NCBI GenBank assembly: GCA_902575375.1
Contig: CACGRD010000009.1
Coordinates: forward strand, 1 to 39,046
Origin: an uncultured Alphaproteobacteria bacterium
GTDB taxonomy: Bacteria; Pseudomonadota; Alphaproteobacteria; HIMB59; GCA-002718135
Length of the DNA: 39,046 nt
Reading direction: 5' to 3'
The notes under the pieces were generated by a model that ran no database searches, was not told the DNA's origin, and worked only from the letters and a program-made list of their open reading frames with translations. Shown piece after piece: positions 16,568 to 24,499 of the stretch. Made by a program: the position numbers and the translations under genes. Every line of letters starts with the position of its first letter. Position 1 is the stretch's first letter.

Positions 16568-17425
16568 ATGCTTTTAAGACATTACTTATTAATTTTAATA
16601 ATCACTTTTTTATTTGGAAGTGCCTATCCAGTTCAGAAAGTTATTTTTAATGAAAATGTACCCCCTTTATTAATGGGAAGTTTAAGAATGTTAGTGGTCT
16701 TTATATGCCTTTTGCCTTTTTGGAGATTTAGAATTCCTAAAAAAAAATACTGGCTACCACTTGTCTTTTTTTCAATCTTTATGGGTTTTTTAGTAAATGT
16801 CTTTATGACATTATCATTAAATGAAGCAAATATAGTTTCTCCGATCATTATTGGTTCTCAATTGGCTGTACCATTTGCAATATTATTAAGCTCATTTTTT
16901 TTAAAAGAAAAAGTAAGTATTAAAAAATGGGTACTAATATTTATTTCTTTTTTTGGCATCATTTTATTGGCCTTTGATCCTTTAATAAGAAATGAAATTT
17001 TTGCATTGTTATTAATTACGTTAATGGCATTCTTCTATGCTAGTGCACAAGTATTTTCCAGATACCTAAAAGATTTAGAAGTTACTCTCACAAATGCAGT
17101 AATGGGACTAGTTGGATTTGTATTACTAATTATTTCATCATCAATATTTGAAGGACAAACAATAAACGAAATAAAAAATATTAGTTTTCAGTCATGGTTA
17201 TTAATATTGCATTCAGGTATCTTTGTTTCAATTGCTGCACACATGTCGATGTTTTATTTGTATAGGATGTATCCTGTTAATAGAGTATTTCCATTTTACG
17301 CTTTATTTCCTGTATTTGGTGTGTTGTTAACGTTTATAATTTTTTATGAAATACCAACTTTAATTACTTTTATTGGTGGTATAATTGTAATCGTAGCAAC
17401 TTATTTTATTAATAAGGAAAATTAG
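16568..17425 (+). CDS. EamA/DMT-superfamily transporter downstream of pta
   Basis: A 285-aa membrane protein with ten hydrophobic stretches in two EamA repeats, opening HYLLILIITFLFGSAYPVQKVIF and ending FIGGIIVIVATYFINKEN. It lies 23 bp after pta and is probably in the same transcript. Sulfonate degraders need to dispose of sulfite and sometimes ammonia or alanine, so an export role would fit, but usual sulfite exporters (TauE/TauZ) belong to other families. The substrate is unknown. Its stop codon directly abuts the stop of the convergent NTF2-like gene, with no gap. Confidence 0.83.
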   Translation: MLLRHYLLILIITFLFGSAYPVQKVIFNENVPPLLMGSLRMLVVFICLLPFWRFRIPKKKYWLPLVFFSIFMGFLVNVFMTLSLNEANIVSPIIIGSQLAVPFAILLSSFFLKEKVSIKKWVLIFISFFGIILLAFDPLIRNEIFALLLITLMAFFYASAQVFSRYLKDLEVTLTNAVMGLVGFVLLIISSSIFEGQTINEIKNISFQSWLLILHSGIFVSIAAHMSMFYLYRMYPVNRVFPFYALFPVFGVLLTFIIFYEIPTLITFIGGIIVIVATYFINKEN

Positions 17426-18499
17426 CTACTTTAAAACATCTAATCCATCAGATAAATTGATATGTCCTGTTTGACGAGCTTTATTAAACTCTTTAATTCT
17501 GTCAAATATATTGATTCCAATTTGTCTATAAATATCAAGTAAATCAATTAAGACCCAATTTTCTCTAATCAAACCATTTTCTAGCCTCCAGAAATCTAGA
17601 CTTCTCATTTCTAGTGCTTGATTTGATGGAGCAATACCCATCCAGCCATCATTGGTTATTGTTAATCTCATATTAGGCCAACCTGTTTCACACACATAAT
17701 TTCCTTCATGTATCCAGTGTGTTTGCAAATCTTCCATGCCATCGGTGGCTAATTTTTCATTTGATGAACCACCTTTTCTATCTGGCATTGCTCTTAAAAA
17801 TGGGATTTGATGCCAATGTCTGAAACCTGCTATACCTCTACCTGTTCCAATTCCGGCTGGTCCGTACCAATTAAGATTTGGGTGCCAATATTTTTCTAGA
17901 TTCATAATTTTTGGATCTGGATTTTTAGGATGTAAGGATAAATCATTTAACATATCTATAACATGATCAAAATTTTCTTTCTTTTCTCCATTTATTGACA
18001 AGCCATCTCCAGTCATAGGAGCTGGGGTACACAGAAATGCACCAAGTTGAGGAGACATTGGCCATGCATTTGCTTGCATCATAATTTCAGGTAAGTCCCA
18101 AATAGATTGTACTTCAGTAATTTTATTTTCCTCTATTTTAAAAAACTCATGATAGCGCATATGAATTAAATTGCCTGTTGGTGGAATATCTAAGTATGGT
18201 TTTATAAAAGTTCCCATATAATTACCCATTGTACCTATCCATTTTTGCCCTTCAGGGGTTTTTCCCGCCATAATAATCATATCTCTTCTTTCTAGATCAG
18301 GGATACTATCCAATAATGGCAAAATACATTTAGAAAGAAAATTATTTAAACCTTTAAAAGTTCCAAAAGGATGGCAAAAATTAAATAAAGATTCTTTTGT
18401 AAAATAATTGCTTAATGATTTTTCAATTGTCTTTTTGTTAAATGTTTGAGTTGCAATCTGATAGTTGGCAAAAAAATTTTTTAATTCTCTAGAAATCAT
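17426..18499 (-). CDS. Tandem NTF2/SnoaL-like domain protein (copy 1)
   Basis: A 357-aa soluble protein with two SnoaL-like (NTF2-fold) halves. The first contains FCHPFGTFKGLNNFLSKC, PDLERRD, and MGNYMGTFIKPYLDIPPTG. The second contains the conserved WYGPAGIGTGRGIAGFRHWHQIPF block. Family members include polyketide cyclases and small isomerase/lyase-like enzymes, but no function is known to me for this two-domain type. It is the last gene of the CUT1 importer operon, coupled to the SDR by a TAATG overlap. It clearly resembles the protein at 27683-28780 (shared PDLERR, TGDG, WHP and GPAGIGT.RG blocks), indicating paralogs. A role in processing the imported substrate is inference. Confidence 0.75.
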   Translation of the reverse strand: MISRELKNFFANYQIATQTFNKKTIEKSLSNYFTKESLFNFCHPFGTFKGLNNFLSKCILPLLDSIPDLERRDMIIMAGKTPEGQKWIGTMGNYMGTFIKPYLDIPPTGNLIHMRYHEFFKIEENKITEVQSIWDLPEIMMQANAWPMSPQLGAFLCTPAPMTGDGLSINGEKKENFDHVIDMLNDLSLHPKNPDPKIMNLEKYWHPNLNWYGPAGIGTGRGIAGFRHWHQIPFLRAMPDRKGGSSNEKLATDGMEDLQTHWIHEGNYVCETGWPNMRLTITNDGWMGIAPSNQALEMRSLDFWRLENGLIRENWVLIDLLDIYRQIGINIFDRIKEFNKARQTGHINLSDGLDVLK

Positions 18500-19266
18500 T
18501 ATTTAGCAGTCCATCCTCCATCAATTACTAATGAAGAGCCAGTTATCATCGATGCAGCATCAGAAGCAAGATACACTACTGCACTAGCAATATCACTTTC
18601 TGTTGCTACTTTTCCTAAAGGTATATTTTCAATAACAGATTTTTTAAAATTTTTATCTTTGAAAAATTTTTTAACCATAGGAGTTTCAACAAATGTAGGG
18701 CAAACTGAATTAACTCTAATGTTGTGTTTTGCTAAATCGATAGCCATTCCTTTAGTTAGACCTTCAACGCCAAACTTGGTCATATTGTAAACACTTCTAA
18801 GAGGAGCTCCAACTTTACCTAACTGAGATGAAATATTTATAATTGATCCACCACTTTTTTTTCTATTTGTTGATTTTAGCATAATTTTTGTTGCTAATTG
18901 AGCAATATCAAATGATGCTTTAATATTAAGATCAACCACTTCACTCATATCTTTTCTTTTAATTTTAGTAAAATATTCTGGCCTATTTGTTCCAGCGTTA
19001 TTTACTAATATGTCTAATTTTGGAATTTTAGAAAATATTTTTTTTATTTCTTTTAAATTTGTTACATCACAAACAAAGTAGTTGCATTTTCTTTTAATTT
19101 TTTTAATTTGGTTTTTAACAGCTATAAGATCTTTTTCTGTTCTACTTATAATTATTAAATTTGCTCCAGCTTCTGCCAGTGCGATTGCAGATGCTTTACC
19201 AATCCCTTTACCTGCACCTGTAACAAGCGCAGTCTTATCTTTTACTTCGAATTTTTTTAGAAACAT
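18499..19266 (-). CDS. Short-chain dehydrogenase/reductase (SDR)
   Basis: An NAD(P)-dependent oxidoreductase of 255 aa with the classical SDR pattern: TGAGKGIG cofactor motif (16-23), NNAG (89-92), catalytic Ser147, and YNMTK with Tyr160 and Lys164. The C-terminal VYLASDAASMITGSSLVIDGGW closes the fold. The overall look is of gluconate 5-dehydrogenase/sugar dehydrogenase-type SDRs. It sits between a HAD-like gene and an NTF2-like gene in the CUT1 importer operon, which suggests oxidation or reduction of an imported polyol or sugar-like compound. An SDR also acts in dihydroxypropanesulfonate metabolism in some bacteria, as I recall, but nothing specific here proves that. Confidence 0.88.
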   Translation of the reverse strand: MFLKKFEVKDKTALVTGAGKGIGKASAIALAEAGANLIIISRTEKDLIAVKNQIKKIKRKCNYFVCDVTNLKEIKKIFSKIPKLDILVNNAGTNRPEYFTKIKRKDMSEVVDLNIKASFDIAQLATKIMLKSTNRKKSGGSIINISSQLGKVGAPLRSVYNMTKFGVEGLTKGMAIDLAKHNIRVNSVCPTFVETPMVKKFFKDKNFKKSVIENIPLGKVATESDIASAVVYLASDAASMITGSSLVIDGGWTAK

Positions 19267-19279
19267 TTATGCGTATAAT

Positions 19280-19939
19280 TTACAATGAAAAAATGGTTTG
19301 ATCTAATAAATTCATTTTTTTGATGCACATATCAAATTTATCTTCTTTGTGAAAATCACCTGGAAATGCAATACATTTAACACTTGCATTAACAGCGGCA
19401 TTACTACTTTCCTCTGTATCTTCAATTGCAAGACATTCTTCAGGTTTTAAATTTAATTTTTCTAGTGTTACTTTATATATCTCTGGATGAGGTTTTTCAT
19501 TGTTAACAAATGATCTATTTCCAATAAAATCAAAATCCGCTTTTGAAATTTGATTAGAAAGACTTTCAAATACAGCTTCTACATTATTTACAGTTGTAGA
19601 AGTTGAGAATGCAAGTTTAATATTATAATCTTTAGTATATCTAATCATTTCATAAACACTTTCTCTTAATTTTTGTTTGTTTTGAATAATGAATGAACTA
19701 AATAATTCTGTTTTTCTATCTCTAATTTGTGATGCATTAACATTGATATTATTTTTTTCTGCAAAATCTTCTACTCTCTTAGTGCCACCTGATTTTTTTA
19801 ATAAAATTCTATAATCTTGCTCGTCCCAATACCAATCTAAACCAGCTTCTTTAAAGGCTTCGTTAAATGAATTACGTTGGATATTAGAAGATTCAATCAG
19901 TGTTCCAATTGATCCAAAAAGTAATGCTTTGTATTTCAT
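19280..19939 (-). CDS. HAD-superfamily (CbbY/beta-phosphoglucomutase-like) protein lacking motif I aspartates
   Basis: A 219-aa HAD-like protein with a cap domain. Motif I, normally DxDGT, reads FGSIGTL: the nucleophile Asp is Gly9 and the general acid/base Asp is Ile11. I checked this on the nucleotide sequence. Motif II (AFSTSTT, Ser112), motif III Lys149 (NEKPHPEIY) and motif IV Glu173/Asp174 (AIEDTEES) remain. By canonical HAD chemistry it should not form a phospho-aspartate, so it may be a binding, regulatory or differently acting protein. It is encoded between permease and SDR genes of the CUT1 operon. I recall similar GSIGTL variants in marine alphaproteobacteria, which would make this a clade trait and not a decay product. 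Confidence 0.8.
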   Translation of the reverse strand: MKYKALLFGSIGTLIESSNIQRNSFNEAFKEAGLDWYWDEQDYRILLKKSGGTKRVEDFAEKNNINVNASQIRDRKTELFSSFIIQNKQKLRESVYEMIRYTKDYNIKLAFSTSTTVNNVEAVFESLSNQISKADFDFIGNRSFVNNEKPHPEIYKVTLEKLNLKPEECLAIEDTEESSNAAVNASVKCIAFPGDFHKEDKFDMCIKKMNLLDQTIFSL

Positions 19940-19973
19940 CTTATAATTTTAATAAATAATTATCATATTATTG

Positions 19974-21107
19974 TTAACCCTTTACTGCACCTTGAGTTAA
20001 ACCAGACACTATTTGTTTTTGGAAAAACATCACTAACAAAAACAATGGTGCGGTAATTGATGCAGCAGCAGCAATTGACTCAACTAAATCTGTCATTTTA
20101 GTTTCCATATTAAAATATTGCATAATTGCTGGAACCATAGTTTGTGATTGTCCATCTAATAATAATGCTGCAACAAGATAATCATTATAAGCTAACAAGA
20201 AAGAAAATAATCCTGTTGTAATTACACCTGGCCACATTAAAGGCATCACAACTTTCCAGAAAGCTTGAAAAGGATTACATCCATCAATTTGAGCAGCTTC
20301 ATCTAAATCTTGAGGTATATTCATAAAAAATGATCTCAGCATCCATATTGTAAAAGGTTGGTTAATAGCTACTAACAAAACAATAACAGCAATTTTTTTT
20401 CCATATAATCCATAATTTATAAAAGGTTCTAAATAACCAGTAACCAAAACAGAATGAGGTAAGGCTCTAAAAATTAAAGCAAAAATTAAAAGCCAAAAGG
20501 CAATCATAGAATTACTTCTTGCTAATCCATAACCAGCTAGTGTTCCAACAGTTAATGAAATTGTAACAACCCCACCTGTTACAATCATAGTATTTAAGAA
20601 TTGTTTATAAAATTCATTACCAACCCAAACAGACAAATAATGCTGAGGAGTAAAACCTATGATTGGGTAAGAAAAAATTTTTAAGAATTCTAAATTTGAA
20701 AATAATATATTTACAAATTCAGATAAATTATTTTGAATTAAAAAAAATAATATGAAGGAAATAGTTATATATAAAATGAATAAAATGAAAAAAGTAATTA
20801 AAGAAAATTTTAAAATAGGATTAATTAAATCAAATAAAATTTTTCTTATTTGGTATAATTTATAAAACAAATAAATTGATAGAAAAAGAAAAATAAAGTT
20901 AACAAAAGATAGACCTCCAACCTGTTCTTTTGTGCTTGGACCAATTATTACCTTTAAAGGATTGGAAGCAAAAGAATCAACAGGAAGTTTTATTGACATT
21001 ACAACAATCCATAAGAAAGGGAATAAAGCAATTATACACCACGTAATTATTGTAATTGAAACAATAATTTTAAGAGGCGTGGTTAAGTTAAAAAGTTTAC
21101 TTTCCAT
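19974..21107 (-). CDS. CUT1-type sugar ABC permease (MalG-like) with an extra hydrophobic insertion
   Basis: An inner-membrane permease of 377 aa, longer than the usual 270-300. Transmembrane segment 1 (IIVSITIITWCIIALFPFLWIVVMSIK) is followed by an insertion of about 85-90 residues containing at least two additional hydrophobic helices (SFVNFIFLFLSIYLFY and LITFFILFILYITISFILF). The transport domain then begins at NTMIVTGGVVTISLTVGTLAGYGLAR. The EAA loop is LDEAAQIDGCNPFQAFWKVVMPLMWPG. The start overlaps the upstream permease stop (TAATG). It pairs with that permease and an ATPase not encoded in this window. Confidence 0.9.
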   Translation of the reverse strand: MESKLFNLTTPLKIIVSITIITWCIIALFPFLWIVVMSIKLPVDSFASNPLKVIIGPSTKEQVGGLSFVNFIFLFLSIYLFYKLYQIRKILFDLINPILKFSLITFFILFILYITISFILFFLIQNNLSEFVNILFSNLEFLKIFSYPIIGFTPQHYLSVWVGNEFYKQFLNTMIVTGGVVTISLTVGTLAGYGLARSNSMIAFWLLIFALIFRALPHSVLVTGYLEPFINYGLYGKKIAVIVLLVAINQPFTIWMLRSFFMNIPQDLDEAAQIDGCNPFQAFWKVVMPLMWPGVITTGLFSFLLAYNDYLVAALLLDGQSQTMVPAIMQYFNMETKMTDLVESIAAAASITAPLFLLVMFFQKQIVSGLTQGAVKG

Positions 21108-22126
21108 TATAATCTTTTTTCTTTTTGCTCTTTAAAAGTTCTTCTTAAAACTGGAATTAATATTATTATAATTCCTATCATTGTAAGAACAGAAGTAGCT
21201 GATGCTCTTCCAATAGATCTTGTTCCAGAATCATCAATTCTCAAGAAATCATAAGTCATCCATTGTAATGAAATCCTAAATCCAGAAGCACTAAAACCAA
21301 CAATTTCATCAAAAACTCGATATGAATCCATTAAATGAATTAAAGCAACAAATACTATTAATGGCATGATATGCGGAATTATAATAAATCTTAAACGCTG
21401 AAGTCTATTTGCCCCATCTACAAATGCTGCCTCAATTTTTTCTTTATCGACAGTTTGTAGTCCTGCATAAAAAATAACAAAGGCAAAAGGTATAGTGTGC
21501 CAAACTCTATAAAAAAGCATTAGAATCTCTATCGTCCAGCCTTGAGAAAATAGGGCAATATCTTTATCTAAAATATTTTCTAAAAATAAAGTTAATATAC
21601 CATCTCCTATAAATAACCATTTTATTGATAAAGCACCTATTACAGGTGTAATTATAAATGGGAGCAAGGTTATAAAAATTATTGGACCTTTCAATCTATT
21701 AATTAAAACATTAACGCATAGAGCTAATATTAAACCTAAGATTATTACAAATGGTAAAGTAATAAATGTAAATGTTAGTGTAAACCTTAGAGCTTTATAA
21801 AAATCAATAGATCTTATTTTACTCCATTCAAAACCATCATTTGAAATAACAGATGATAATTGTTGAAATTTCAAAATATTTTTATAATTTTGAAAGCCTA
21901 CCCAAATATTATTTTTTATTTTATTTCCATTTTCATCTAATACAGGAACGGTAATTGTTTCTGTTTTACATCCAAAAGGATCGCAATTTTCTCTTTCAAT
22001 CGTTTCTAATACATCTTGGTTGAATTGAAAACTTTGAATTAAAACTATTAGAAGAGGTAAGGCAATAAATAATGTCATCATTATAAATGATGGCATTGTA
22101 AAAACTAAAAAAGTAGATTTTTTCAT
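21107..22126 (-). CDS. CUT1-type sugar ABC permease (MalF-like)
   Basis: A 339-aa inner-membrane permease. The first membrane segment (FTMPSFIMMTLFIALPLLIVLIQSF) is followed by a periplasmic loop with a cysteine pair (CDPFGC, residues 44-49) and then the NYKNIL/LRFTLTFTFITLPFVIILGLILAL entry to the transport domain. The EAA loop is KIEAAFVDGANRLQRLRFIIIPHIMP, normal for MalF/UgpA-type proteins. It is preceded by a hairpin in the gap after the binding-protein gene. It belongs to an importer for sugars, polyols or glycerol-phosphate-like solutes, and the LacI-family regulator next door supports a carbohydrate-like ligand. Confidence 0.9.
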   Translation of the reverse strand: MKKSTFLVFTMPSFIMMTLFIALPLLIVLIQSFQFNQDVLETIERENCDPFGCKTETITVPVLDENGNKIKNNIWVGFQNYKNILKFQQLSSVISNDGFEWSKIRSIDFYKALRFTLTFTFITLPFVIILGLILALCVNVLINRLKGPIIFITLLPFIITPVIGALSIKWLFIGDGILTLFLENILDKDIALFSQGWTIEILMLFYRVWHTIPFAFVIFYAGLQTVDKEKIEAAFVDGANRLQRLRFIIIPHIMPLIVFVALIHLMDSYRVFDEIVGFSASGFRISLQWMTYDFLRIDDSGTRSIGRASATSVLTMIGIIIILIPVLRRTFKEQKEKRL

Positions 22127-22132
22127 TTACTA

Positions 22133-22170
22133 ATATTACCCCCCTTAAGATTTTAAAAGGGGAGTAATAT
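22133..22170 (-). promoter_or_regulatory. Intercistronic hairpin between binding-protein and permease genes
   Basis: The plus-strand arms atattacccccctt and aaggggagtaatat are separated by 10 bases. The single mismatch becomes a G-U pair in the minus-strand transcript, so the RNA stem has 14 pairs. It is G/C-rich for this genome. No U-tract follows on the minus strand, so it is more likely an mRNA-stabilising or partial-attenuation element (as between malE and malF) than a full terminator. Confidence 0.75.
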
Positions 22171-22184
22171 ACAATTATATAAAA

Positions 22185-23399
22185 TTATAAGAGACCTTTT
22201 TCTGTTGCTGCAGTAATATAATCAGCCTCAATTTTTTCTAGAGTAGCTTTTGCAGTAGCTGCGCCAGTCAAATAATCACCAATAGCAGCACCTAAGACTC
22301 CATGGAGTGTGCTCATTTTTGCTGATGCAGGATAAGGAGCTGCTCCAGATTTTGCAGTTAAAATTGCACCAATATTTGATGGAGCTGGATCAAACGCATT
22401 AGACAGCCAAGGAGCAGCTTCAGGGTTCGCTCCTAAGTTTGCTGGATCTAATCCAACCATAGCTAGTTTAAATGCTGCTTCTGCTTCTTCATCAGTAACA
22501 TTTTTAGCTATAACAACACCATCCCACCATAATGTAGATGCTGGTTTACCATTCTTTTTTGCTTTAGGCGCTGATGCAAACTTTACTAATCCAACAACTG
22601 TTGACTCCTCTGCATTGTCCATAGCACCAGCTCGAGACGCCCAAAGGTTTGCAAGAGCAATCTTACCCTGTTGGAATTGTTGTTGAACATATGTAGAATC
22701 TGAAGTTAAATACTCAGGATCCATATATTCTGTTAGTTTTTTCATCATCTTAAGTGTTTCATAGCCATCGTTATTATTAACTGCTGGCATATTTCCATCA
22801 AAAAAAGAATCAGCAAAACCCAAATACATATTTACAAATTCTTCTCCTAAATTCCAACCTGACTTGAATGTTCCGCCAAGTGGATAATCTACAACTCCAG
22901 CATCTTTAATAACTTTAGCAGCTTTCAAAAGCTCGTCATAAGTTGTTGGAATATCTATACCAAGATCACTCAAAATATCTTCTCTGTAAAATAAATGTTG
23001 AGCATTTGTCATCATTGCAATTGCCATAATTTTTCCATCAATTACAATTTTTTGATTATCTTGTAGAGAGTCTCCATATTTAGCAACTAGATCGTCAAGT
23101 GGTCTAGTTACACCAGCATCAAGAACCGATACATTTGTAGAAGCTGAAACACCTGCCATTGTAAATTGAGATGGGTTGCTTTCTAATGATGCAACAAGCT
23201 TATCTCTGTATTCTTGATCAAGTGTAGGTGTAAAATTTCCACACTCTTCCATAGCAGAAGTAACAACTTTCCAGGCATCAAATCCTGCAGATAAAGAAGT
23301 TACTGGTACAGAATTGTTTAGCTCGCAAGCTTTTGCATTAGTACCGGCTAAGAAAAAAAATGATGTGAAAATCGCAAATAATACTAGTATTTTTTTCAT
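22185..23399 (-). CDS. Extracellular sugar-type (CUT1) solute-binding protein
   Basis: A 404-aa periplasmic binding protein. The Sec signal peptide MKKILVLFAIFTSFFFLAGTNAKA precedes CELNNSVPVTSLSAGFDAWK. Later features such as LFYREDILSDLGIDIPTTYDELLKAA and QQGKIALANLWASRAG are typical of SBP_bac_1/8 family proteins. An AGGGG ribosome-binding site lies before the ATG. It is the first gene of a minus-strand operon with two permeases, a HAD-like protein, an SDR and an NTF2-like protein, and is divergent from a LacI regulator. The ligand is unknown; a sugar, polyol or related solute is expected from the family. Confidence 0.9.
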   Translation of the reverse strand: MKKILVLFAIFTSFFFLAGTNAKACELNNSVPVTSLSAGFDAWKVVTSAMEECGNFTPTLDQEYRDKLVASLESNPSQFTMAGVSASTNVSVLDAGVTRPLDDLVAKYGDSLQDNQKIVIDGKIMAIAMMTNAQHLFYREDILSDLGIDIPTTYDELLKAAKVIKDAGVVDYPLGGTFKSGWNLGEEFVNMYLGFADSFFDGNMPAVNNNDGYETLKMMKKLTEYMDPEYLTSDSTYVQQQFQQGKIALANLWASRAGAMDNAEESTVVGLVKFASAPKAKKNGKPASTLWWDGVVIAKNVTDEEAEAAFKLAMVGLDPANLGANPEAAPWLSNAFDPAPSNIGAILTAKSGAAPYPASAKMSTLHGVLGAAIGDYLTGAATAKATLEKIEADYITAATEKGLL

Positions 23400-23457
23400 T
23401 TGTTTCCCCTATAATTTATTAATATATTAATTTATAATATTTTATTAATGCAACAGT

Positions 23458-23473
23458 TTGAATAATTATTCAA
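23458..23473. promoter_or_regulatory. Perfect 16-bp palindrome, candidate LacI-family operator (site 1)
   Basis: ttgaataattattcaa is perfectly self-complementary. It lies in the divergent promoter region between the CUT1 binding-protein gene and the LacI regulator, 26 bp upstream of the regulator ATG that I prefer. A near-identical palindrome (ttgaatattattcaa) occurs in the cupin/NTF2 divergent promoter region at 27621-27635. LacI-type regulators bind such palindromes and often control their own gene. The match of two sites at two promoter regions is the main support. Confidence 0.6.
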
Positions 23474-23492
23474 GCATTTGCATACATAAAAA

Positions 23493-23496
23493 AGGA
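23493..23496 (+). promoter_or_regulatory. Shine-Dalgarno AGGA that decides the LacI regulator start
   Basis: AGGA in aaaaaaggaaaaatgatg lies 3-6 bp before two adjacent ATGs (23500 and 23503). The track ORF instead begins at a TTG (23458), inside the palindrome and without a ribosome-binding site. Confidence 0.7.
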
Positions 23497-23499
23497 AAA

Positions 23500-24498
23500 A
23501 TGATGAATAAAAATGCCACATCCCAAGATGTCGCAAAATTAGCAGGAGTATCTCAATCAGCTGTTTCAAGATGTTTTACTAAAGGTGCAAGCATCTCAAG
23601 CAGGACAAAACTAAGGGTTCTTGAAGCTGCCAAAAAACTAAAATATAAACCACAAACTTTTTTACAAGATTCTCAAAATATTGAAGATAGTGGACTAGTG
23701 GGAGTTATTTTACCTTATATAACCAATCGATTTTATCCAGAGGTATTAACTGAATTGCATGAAGCGCTACGTTTATCAGGTTTTAGAATTTTATTGATAA
23801 CAACTGATGATGGTGAAGAATTAGACGATAAGCTCATTCAGCCATATTTGAAAGAAAGATTAGTTGCAATAATTTCAGCAACTAAACCAACAGATCATTT
23901 TGTTGAAAATTGCTTAAATAAAAAGATTCAAATTATAGCCTATAATAGAGCTTGGGATATCCCTACTATAAGTTCAGTTGCATGTAATCATAGATTTGGT
24001 GGTGAATTAATTGCAGATCAAATAATCAAAAATAACCATCAGGAAGTTGGTTTAATTGAAGGTCCCACAGGATCTTATGTAAGTAATGAAAGATGTAAAG
24101 GATTTAAAAATAAATTAAAAAAATCAAAAAAATTAAAATTATACTCTCAAAAAGGAAATTTTACATATGAAGGTGGCTATGCTGCAACAGCAAAAATCTT
24201 AACGAATAAAAAAATCTCAGCTATTTTTTGTGCAGATGATACGATGGCATTTGGATGTTTAGATTACATTAAAAAAAATACAAAAATTGAAATACCTAAC
24301 GATATTGAAATATTTGGATATGACGATATCTCAATGGCAAACTGGTCATCTTACAATTTAAGTACTGTAAAACAGCCCTTGAGACAAATGTCAAAATTAG
24401 TAACTCAACTTATTAATGATAATATTAAAGATCCAGATTATGAGGCCGTTAGTCATTTAATCCAAGGAACGTTAATAAAAAGAAAAACATCTAGATAA
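23500..24498 (+). CDS. LacI-family transcriptional regulator
   Basis: A DNA-binding repressor/activator of 332 aa from the preferred ATG. The N-terminal LacI helix-turn-helix reads SQDVAKLAGVSQSAVSRCF with hinge LEAAKKLKYKPQ. The periplasmic-binding-protein-like effector domain has VGVILPYITNRFYPEVLTEL, IAYNRAW, VACNHRFGGELIAD, ISAIFCADDTMAFGCLDYI and EIFGYDDISMANW. The track start (TTG at 23458) adds 14 residues of non-family sequence. It is divergent from the CUT1 operon. Together with the shared palindromes it probably governs the importer operon, the cupin/NTF2/MetE-like operon and the NTF2/HpsN-like pair (inference). The effector is presumably the imported sugar-like compound. Confidence 0.9.
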   Translation: MMNKNATSQDVAKLAGVSQSAVSRCFTKGASISSRTKLRVLEAAKKLKYKPQTFLQDSQNIEDSGLVGVILPYITNRFYPEVLTELHEALRLSGFRILLITTDDGEELDDKLIQPYLKERLVAIISATKPTDHFVENCLNKKIQIIAYNRAWDIPTISSVACNHRFGGELIADQIIKNNHQEVGLIEGPTGSYVSNERCKGFKNKLKKSKKLKLYSQKGNFTYEGGYAATAKILTNKKISAIFCADDTMAFGCLDYIKKNTKIEIPNDIEIFGYDDISMANWSSYNLSTVKQPLRQMSKLVTQLINDNIKDPDYEAVSHLIQGTLIKRKTSR

Positions 24499-24499
24499 A

